From Conus ventricosus (lineage: Eukaryota; Mollusca; Gastropoda; Neogastropoda; Conidae): a stretch of 64,000 nt of DNA. Shown here in pieces: positions 56,801-64,000 of this stretch. Location: NCBI GenBank assembly GCA_018398815.1, contig CM031609.1, positions 38,065,375 to 38,129,374 on the forward strand. Reading direction: 5' to 3'. Both the position numbers and the translations under genes were made by a program. The notes under the pieces were generated by a model. That model was not told the DNA's origin, made no database searches, and saw only the letters and a program-made list of their open reading frames with translations. Every line of letters begins with the position of its first letter. Position 1 is the stretch's first letter.

Positions 56801-59090
56801 CTCGAAATTTTAGTGAAATGAATCAAGGTGATCGCAAAAAATACACCAAGCAGTTATCCATGGACAACAGTAACTATTGTGGATTCCATATATTTGTGTT
56901 TGGAATTAATGAAATGATTAAAAAGACCGCAACATCAACACAGACTTTATGCATCACCTTATTGATTGTGAGTAATTACAGTGCTCCAAAACTACAACAT
57001 GCATCCTCATACATAGAGGTGATAATGATGGATTATCCCATATTATGTGGAATTATTAATGAAAAGAGTGTTTCCGCCAAGACAATTACTGTGTCACTTT
57101 GTCAGGGTTTGTGGCTTTGGTGGTTAAATTGAGGCCAAGCAACCAACAGTCAGTACACATATTTGTGACTAGAGATACAGAGCGAAATGGAGAAGCATGT
57201 CAGTGGTGTGTGCATTTGCCGAGTCACTGAACACAGGCATATTTCTCAAAGAGAGAATAAGGTTAATATATCCCTACGGAAGTTGTCTTTTGAAAAACGA
57301 CACTAGAGTTGCCACAAATTAATAGCACCAATGGCCCCAAACACATGGCCGAAAAATGGGACGGTAACGTAAAACGCTAGAGTACCTTCCACACCAAAAT
57401 GCCCCTGCCATAATGGTATCATGTGAACGACTTCAGTTTTGGTGATCGGTGAAAGGTTGACCACAAGTAAATGTGTCACTTATTTTAACTTTAACAGTTT
57501 CTGCTACACCACACCATCTTACCACCACAAAATACTTTTGGAACTTTACATGAAACACTCACAGTTTAAAATCATTTCTATCAGCATGTCATTCCTCATT
57601 GTGAAGGTCTCTAAGCTTAACTGGGGTCAGCATTCAGAGTTGGCAGTTATGAGGACAACAAGGGGTTTGACAGGTTTATTTCGCTTGGTGGTACTGATCT
57701 GGGGATGCGTTGTGACTCAGAAGTTTGGTAGGGCGACACAACCGAAAGACCCCGCCACTTCCACAATGTATGAACTATACACCAGGCCATATTTTCATGT
57801 ATTTAGATCTGTCACTGGTGAGTCCAAGAGGCGCGCGCATATTTCAACATGCAAAAAGAGGGAGTAGAAACTTATTTTTGGCCACTGGAAATGGAATCGA
57901 CAACGCCATTAAACATCGTTATTACAGTTTGTACTGATCCTCATCCCTTAAAAGGGAATGTCTGAGGTACATGCCGGAATGTCTCAATGACGATGGTACA
58001 GAAACCGTTTATGGTTCATTTCCCTCACATAAGTCTATACACTTGGTTATCCATGGGGAGGGACATGCTTTGTGCTCTCACTGGCCTTGTAATACAAAGG
58101 CCTTAAAGATTTGTGTATAGGGACAAACAACTCGTTTTGTGCACATGAACCACAGTCCACCACAAAAGAGTACATCTTCGCCTCTCTCAATCACATTCAC
58201 GACCACGACCAACACATTCAGCGGGATGGCAAAGTACACGAGAAATTGCTTGGTTCTCTTGACTGACGAGTCGCTTTGATGCTGAATACGCCGCCGGGGG
58301 ACGAGGGGAAACAAACTCCTTGATGCTTAGCTCCTTTGAACCCCGAATAGCCAGGGAATGGACCACTTGTGCGTCAATACCTAGCTGTTTCAGGTTGATA
58401 CGGAAACGGTGAAGACACAAGACTGATATTTGTTTCAATAAAGTTTGAAACCTTGGCAAAGATTCCTCCACCACTGTGCGCACGACTACTGATAACAAGT
58501 TCACTTAAATCTTCCTCAGTTTTAATAACGCATTCCACCAAGAAAAAGTGCTAAAATCTTCAAAACGCAATTGTTAAATATTTTAGCTCCGAAAAGAGGG
58601 AATCCCACACACTTTCAAGATCATGGGTATCCCTGAAGGTCAGTCCATCAGATCAAGAAAGTAACCCGAGCGCATAAAAAAATGCAGCAAATGACTTATC
58701 GTGTCAAGCTAAACAGCTCGAAATTTTTCGTGAAACCTTCCTGTGTACGTAATTTTTGTTCTGTCTCCTTATATCCTTTCTTTCCTTTCGATTCGTCTTA
58801 GAGTGGGATCGCCTGTATAGGTGAAAGGGTACATAGTACAAGGATAATGTACTGCCACGAACAGGCGAAGAATACAAAAGCCACTTTTTTTCTCTTACGC
58901 CCTGCACACAGAATGGCATGATTTCAAACTCTACAAAAAGGAGTGCAATTTCATCACGTGACTCGTAAAAGGCAAAGGTATCGTGAAAAATATTGGGGCT
59001 TTGTGGAGTGGAGTAAATACCATACTTATATATCATCACAGCATCACCATCAACGAGTCGTTTTGACTGCAATCCAGTTCACGTTCCTGA
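56801..59090. other. no gene recognised
   Basis: Open frames of about 105-140 codons exist (for example + 57,439-57,867 and minus 58,704-59,072) but none shows a family motif, and the codon content looks random. Confidence 0.45.
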
Positions 59091-59109
59091 ATTTAAATAT
59101 CGATGTGCC

Positions 59110-59361
59110 TCTCTTCTGACTGTCTGTTTGTCTGTCTGTCGTCCCCCCCCACCCTCTCTCTCTCACTCAGGTTCACACTATATCTGCCTGTCTGTCTGAC
59201 TCTCTCTCGCTCTCTCTCTCCTCTCTGCCTGCCTGTCTGTCTGTCTGTCTCTCTCTCTGTGTCTCTCTCTGTCCTTTTTCTAACTGTAGTTGTAACGTTA
59301 ATTTTTGTTCTCTTTCTTCTTTTTTTAACTGTAGCTTTTGTTCTCCCTCTCCCTCCCTCTT

Positions 59362-59417
<56 letters not shown>

Positions 59418-59460
59418 TCCAACTTTCTCTCTTTTTTGTTCACTCTTTTCGCTCTCTATC
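59110..59460. repeat. CT/CTGT-rich simple repeat
   Basis: Alternating (CT)n and (CTGT)n blocks with short unique interruptions. Ser/Leu-rich and Arg/Glu-rich frames over it are artefacts. Confidence 0.92.
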
Positions 59461-59500
59461 ACGCTAAGTAATGTATTCATTTAGCTTATCTCCATTGTAA

Positions 59501-59607
59501 TCCAATTTCTGACCTTGCACTAGTAATGAAAAAAGCATGTTAGAGACAAGTGTAGTCCAATTTCTGACCTTGCACTACTAATGAAAAAAAAAGTTAGAGA
59601 CAAGTAA
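59501..59607 (+). repeat. tandem duplication of about 55 bp
   Basis: TCCAATTTCTGACCTTGCAC begins at 59,501 and again at 59,556. Both are followed by TA.TAATGAAAAAA and TTAGAGACAAGT. The second unit differs by small indels in its A-run. Confidence 0.9.
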
Positions 59608-60823
59608 AGGAAAAAAGTAAAAAATTCATGAACAGCAGTTCAAACGCCGTGTCACAGGGGAAAAAAAAAGTTATATATTTATACTGCAATGTACAAAATA
59701 GATAATCGACTTGTTTAGAGAAGAGAGTGTTGAGAAGAAGGAAACAAGAACCATGAATGGGAGGGCCACAACAGACGTGAAGAAAAGGAGGGAAGCAAAA
59801 GGAAATCTTCGGGCAGAATCCTAACGATATCTAAATTTAAAACGGAGATGAACAATAAACAACAAACAGGACAACTGCCACAAACACAATCGTTTAGTTC
59901 AATGTAAGAGACATAAATGAATAACAATAGGTCGCCAAAAAGAAATGAAAGAGAACAAATTATGTAAGTATGACAATGGCGGGTAAGGAACAGAATATTT
60001 TTTCCCTTTTTTTTTTCTTTTTTTTTTTCAAATGTAATTTCATTTTATTAATCCTTTTTCTGGGGACAAATCTGTCTGTCAGTCAGATGGTCGTAATGAC
60101 GTCAGTGGGTATACTGTAGTCGGGCTCTCCGCCGTACACTCTCGCTCACACAACATCGACATGCAACCAGTCGGACAAAACAAAAGCGAGTACCTACTTT
60201 TCATTGATAATAAAACTTTTACATTATTTACATAACATTCTTTCTACTTTACTTTCACACGATCACTCAAACATTTTATATCAATCACATCAACAGGTCC
60301 TCTGGTATTAAAAAAGAAAATTAAAAAAAAACAAAAAACTTTTACAAAGTTAGGCACCAGCAGTGTCACGCAATAACTGTCTTTACAACAAAACGTTTTA
60401 CAAAGCTCCCCGGTCCTCATCGACCTATGACAGTTTCTGTCCCAATTTATTTTGACCTCGCCAGCCACAACATCTTTTCATCTCCGAGACCTCTTGTCCA
60501 TTAAAAAAAAAAAAAAGAAAGAAAAAAAAAGAAGCACACAAACTGTGCATGTGCCCCTCTCAACAAAACAGTAGACCCATGCCCTTACTCTATCCGGGGA
60601 AAAAAATTCCGGAAAAGGAAAAGAAAGGGAAAAAAATCGATTAGAAGAGAAAAAAAAAATTAAGAAAAATATCTTTAGCCAAAGAATATCCATCTTCATC
60701 ATTTCCCACTCTCGTTCCATTTCCTTTCACCACATATTGCCTGAAGGTTTGCTGAGCCTTAAAAAAAAAAAGGCTAGACGTGGCCTTTTATTTCACATTT
60801 ATTTCAGACACCTTCCGTCTCTG
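59608..60823. other. no gene recognised; possibly 3' UTR of a minus-strand gene
   Basis: A/T-rich with several A-runs. If the minus-strand frame ending at 60,824 is real, two AATAAA signals (complement of 60,787-60,792 and 60,798-60,803) lie just after its stop. Confidence 0.35.
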
Positions 60824-60952
60824 TCAGTCTAAAACGGTCAACTGTGAAGCATGCGCCCTCGGCAAACGCCTCGCTGTCCGTGCAATGCTATCGACCAGGT
60901 TCCCGATTCCGCTGATCTTCTTCAGGGTGAATAATCGCTGCGTTATGTCACT
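60824..60952 (-). CDS. possible C-terminal end of an unknown minus-strand gene, cut by the gap
   Basis: The minus frame leaving the N gap is open for 42 codons: SDITQRLFTLKKISGIGNLV, DSIARTARRLPRAHASQLTV, LD and then TGA. Two AATAAA motifs follow within 40 bases on the same strand. A + strand frame is also open across the same bases, so the coding claim is weak. Nothing about its function can be said. Confidence 0.2.
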   Translation of the reverse strand, partial: SDITQRLFTLKKISGIGNLVDSIARTARRLPRAHASQLTVLD

Positions 60953-60954
60953 TG

Positions 60955-61954
60955 NNNNNNNNNNNNNNNNNNNNNNNNNNNNNNNNNNNNNNNNNNNNNN
61001 NNNNNNNNNNNNNNNNNNNNNNNNNNNNNNNNNNNNNNNNNNNNNNNNNNNNNNNNNNNNNNNNNNNNNNNNNNNNNNNNNNNNNNNNNNNNNNNNNNNN
61101 NNNNNNNNNNNNNNNNNNNNNNNNNNNNNNNNNNNNNNNNNNNNNNNNNNNNNNNNNNNNNNNNNNNNNNNNNNNNNNNNNNNNNNNNNNNNNNNNNNNN
61201 NNNNNNNNNNNNNNNNNNNNNNNNNNNNNNNNNNNNNNNNNNNNNNNNNNNNNNNNNNNNNNNNNNNNNNNNNNNNNNNNNNNNNNNNNNNNNNNNNNNN
61301 NNNNNNNNNNNNNNNNNNNNNNNNNNNNNNNNNNNNNNNNNNNNNNNNNNNNNNNNNNNNNNNNNNNNNNNNNNNNNNNNNNNNNNNNNNNNNNNNNNNN
61401 NNNNNNNNNNNNNNNNNNNNNNNNNNNNNNNNNNNNNNNNNNNNNNNNNNNNNNNNNNNNNNNNNNNNNNNNNNNNNNNNNNNNNNNNNNNNNNNNNNNN
61501 NNNNNNNNNNNNNNNNNNNNNNNNNNNNNNNNNNNNNNNNNNNNNNNNNNNNNNNNNNNNNNNNNNNNNNNNNNNNNNNNNNNNNNNNNNNNNNNNNNNN
61601 NNNNNNNNNNNNNNNNNNNNNNNNNNNNNNNNNNNNNNNNNNNNNNNNNNNNNNNNNNNNNNNNNNNNNNNNNNNNNNNNNNNNNNNNNNNNNNNNNNNN
61701 NNNNNNNNNNNNNNNNNNNNNNNNNNNNNNNNNNNNNNNNNNNNNNNNNNNNNNNNNNNNNNNNNNNNNNNNNNNNNNNNNNNNNNNNNNNNNNNNNNNN
61801 NNNNNNNNNNNNNNNNNNNNNNNNNNNNNNNNNNNNNNNNNNNNNNNNNNNNNNNNNNNNNNNNNNNNNNNNNNNNNNNNNNNNNNNNNNNNNNNNNNNN
61901 NNNNNNNNNNNNNNNNNNNNNNNNNNNNNNNNNNNNNNNNNNNNNNNNNNNNNN
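60955..61954. other. assembly gap of exactly 1,000 N
   Basis: A round-number N run marks a scaffold join of unknown true length. Reading frames that cross it are meaningless. Confidence 0.99.
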
Positions 61955-63010
61955 CCACAGAGAGTAAGGCGTGTAGGCATGACTGGCATGATTTGAACAT
62001 CCAATGGAATTAGAGGAGATAACTTCGAGTACGAGGCAGTAAAAATACTGACCAATGGTACTCGCCTTTTTTGGACAGATCGGAACGAAATAAGAAGGAT
62101 GTGAGAGTGAGAGAACGGAGGAGAACGAGGGGGGAACGAAGAAAACGAACAGACAGAGAGAGAGAGGAAGAAGTTCGGGGGAGTAGGCTCTCGCCTACAG
62201 GAAGGCAGGAAGATGGGAACGAACAGAGAGACAGAGAGAGAGAGAGGTTCTGGGGTGTAGACTCTGCGAGAGAAAAGCAGAGAGATGAGGGGAGGAGAGA
62301 GGAGAACCAAGTTGAGAGATTAGCATGAGATAGTCTGCAGAGGAAGGACTGAGGAGAGATGTGGAGAGAGAGAGAGTTGCTAACTAATGAAGGGGAAAAG
62401 AAAGAAAAGAAAAAAGAAAAGAAAAGCAACCATGTCCATTTGATAAGAGCAGACTAGAAGAGAGAGAGAGAGAGAGTGCAATGCGTTAATGCAGGAAGAA
62501 AGAAAGGAGAACAGATCGATGTTGATAGTCACTGTTCTATCTTAACCGGGGGTTCGACCTCATACTTGGCCAGCGCCACTTTCATCGACAGACCAACGCC
62601 AGTGCCAACAGTCTAACCTGACCAGGCGCCAGCAGACCAAGACCAGTGCCAGCAGTTGTGTCGTGCTTGTGAAAGTGACAGTGAAAAGAAAGAAAAAAAA
62701 GAAAAGAAAAGACAGTGATTCGTGAATAGTTAAGATCACCTGGCCAGGTAAAGTAGAAATCTATTTATACCCGGGTTAGTTAATGATGTTTTAGACAAAG
62801 GATTTTGTGAAGTTCAGGAAAGAGAGAATGTTTTATTTGTTTGATTCCATATGCATTGATGGTTCGTTCTATGAACATGTGTAGTAAAGTTATAGACTTT
62901 ACTAGTGGTTTGATGTGACGAATGCATGATATATGAATGAGATCGTAAGCAAGCTGTGAGTGTGTTTGGGCTGTGCGCTAGTCCTTCCTCCATCGACATC
63001 ACCCGAAGTT

Positions 63011-63011
<1 letters not shown>
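61955..63011. other. GA-rich and ordinary sequence after the gap; no gene recognised
   Basis: 62,080-62,480 is strongly purine-rich on this strand (GAGAGA with AACGA interruptions). Near 62,602-62,670, GACCAACGCCAGTGCCAACAG and GACCAAGACCAGTGCCAGCAG form an imperfect repeat. No exon was found. Confidence 0.5.
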
Positions 63012-63060
<49 letters not shown>

Positions 63061-63063
63061 ACA

Positions 63064-63116
<53 letters not shown>
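63012..63116. repeat. CA microsatellite
   Basis: (CA)n with one CCACACC interruption, ending in a short GAGAGA run. Confidence 0.97.
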
Positions 63117-63119
<3 letters not shown>

Positions 63120-63124
63120 AGAGA

Positions 63125-63224
63125 GATTGCCATCAACATCTCTGACAGGCAACCAGCCAACCCACCAACACACAGAGAGAGATTGCCATCAACATCTCTG
63201 ACAGGCAACCAGCCAACCCACCAA
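63125..63224 (+). repeat. tandem duplication of 56 bp
   Basis: GATTGCCATCAACATCTCTG starts at 63,125 and 63,181. Both continue with ACAGGCAACCAGCCAACCCA. The first ends in a CACACAGAGAGA joint. Confidence 0.95.
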
Positions 63225-63323
63225 ACCTGAGAACGACTCAGCGATCCATAACCTACCGTCCATCGGCTCTTTTCTTCCTGCATCAACTACAGGCCCGGGA
63301 AGAACTTCCACCTAGGGCTATGA

Positions 63324-63414
63324 CATCTTCCCTGTCGGGCAGATGAAACCAACTTGATTCAAACGTTCGAATCTCGGATTCAATCTTTCCAGTCACCGCG
63401 CCCCGTCTGTAGCC

Positions 63415-63463
<49 letters not shown>

Positions 63464-64000
63464 TCAATGCCCTCACTCCCAAGGTTCTCCATGTCTTTTT
63501 TTTCCCACCCCAAGTTAACACCGACTCATACCGCTTTCATACTCACTTTATCATCGTAGCCGGGCATAGTTATCTTGACGAAACCGAAACTGGTGGAATT
63601 CCTCCCCCACTCTACCTTCCCCCTCCCCCCTCCCTTTTTGTTTTTGTTTGTTTTTGTTTTTTAATGTCAGCACAATCAAAATGGTGATGGTAGTCGTTGA
63701 AAGATAGAAGAACAAGAACAAGAACAATATTTATTCCTTTTGGGATACGGAGGAGGGGTGTGTTTAAAGCAATAACAGGAAAAGGAAAACAAACAAGTCA
63801 AAATAAAACATAAGTTGCTAGTCAATGCTGACATAGACGAACAATTTACAACACTTGAGATAATCTAATATACTTTGACAATAGAAGCATTTGTTTTCGA
63901 TTAGTAGAAGACATCATTTGACAAAAATCACAGACAGATTTTGGTGAGAGAAATCATTTTGGCAAATACGTGTTGCGCAAAGTAACGTATGATGAACATT
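63324..64000 (+). repeat. clean counterpart of the damaged segment 4,302-5,094
   Basis: Same order of anchors as in the damaged segment, including the poly-C tract (63,417-63,460, 44 C), CTCAATGCC at 63,463, the T/G-rich block near 63,640 and the final GATGAACATT. No coding exon is seen in it. By position it is the region about 2.2-2.3 kb upstream of the RBM39 start codon. Confidence 0.9.
63417..63460. repeat. poly-C run (44 C)
   Basis: Uninterrupted C-run following CTGTAGCCGT. The damaged counterpart at 4,383-4,523 is about three times longer with interruptions. Confidence 0.97.

Noticed and set aside
59093..59471. Arg/Glu-rich minus frame that resembles an RS domain
   Set aside because: Direct product of the CT/CTGT repeat.
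60943..62310. Frames of 350-455 codons over the gap
   Set aside because: They consist of N.
62071..62429. Arg/Glu-rich + frame after the gap, resembling an RS domain
   Set aside because: Purine-rich simple sequence with no splice sites that fit. It lies upstream of the duplicated RBM39 5' region, where no RS exon is expected.
1..64000. rRNA, intact tRNA, snRNA genes
   Set aside because: None recognised. The only tRNA-like boxes belong to SINEs.

Overview
The window comes from an animal genome. Genes have introns, about half the non-repeat sequence is AT-rich intron, and there are long CA/GT, GA/CT and poly-C tracts. Several eukaryotic transposon classes are present: non-LTR retrotransposons with RNase H, a TTAA-flanked THAP element, BED-finger elements and tRNA-derived SINEs. 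The repeat types and the protein drift suggest a mollusc, probably a gastropod; that is inference. No bacterial operon, CRISPR array, rRNA or intact tRNA gene was seen.

The one clear host gene is an orthologue of RBM39 (CAPER-alpha), an SR-like splicing factor and coactivator, on the + strand. Its parts are collinear: start exon at 7,345-7,398, probable RS-rich exon at 20,768-21,044, RRM1 in 32,990-33,128 plus 37,236-37,540, RRM2 in 37,236-37,540 plus 38,103-38,168 plus 42,059-42,265, an Ala-rich linker at 43,281-43,500, and the C-terminal UHM in 47,436-47,619 plus 48,179 onward. Splice sites and phases agree, but several exons carry one-base indels, mostly in short homopolymers, so the gene cannot be translated as written. 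Transposons fill its introns.

Layout. 1-2,285: clean sequence with a poly-G run, a long CA/CACG microsatellite and a decayed LINE end. 2,285-about 23,060: a damaged block in which bases are smeared into neighbouring homopolymers. Its first 1.7 kb is a corrupted second copy of about 430-2,280, and 4,302-5,094 is a corrupted copy of the clean sequence at 63,324-64,000. 23,492-24,519: BED-finger transposon. 24,528-32,802: an RNase H-bearing LINE (Nimb/I-like) split by a 6 kb copy of the same family, with a 13-bp target duplication. 33,313-34,448: TTAA-flanked THAP (Kolobok-like) element. 35,512-35,809: five tandem copies of the LINE 3' tail. 36,340-37,140: another retroelement fragment and a SINE. 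43,912-45,161, 46,123-47,248 and 48,903 onward: more BED or coiled-coil transposon derivatives. 49,800-60,954: mostly sequence in which no gene is recognised. 60,955-61,954: a gap of exactly 1,000 N. 61,955-64,000: GA-rich and CA-repeat sequence leading into the clean counterpart of 4,302-5,094.

The most consequential result concerns the assembly: the start of RBM39 is represented by damaged sequence, and a clean second version of the same upstream region begins at the right edge of the window. I found no convincing new biological system. The most interesting real biology is the nested LINE insertion, the tail minisatellite, and the small transposon derivatives that carry separate halves of what looks like one type of transposon protein.
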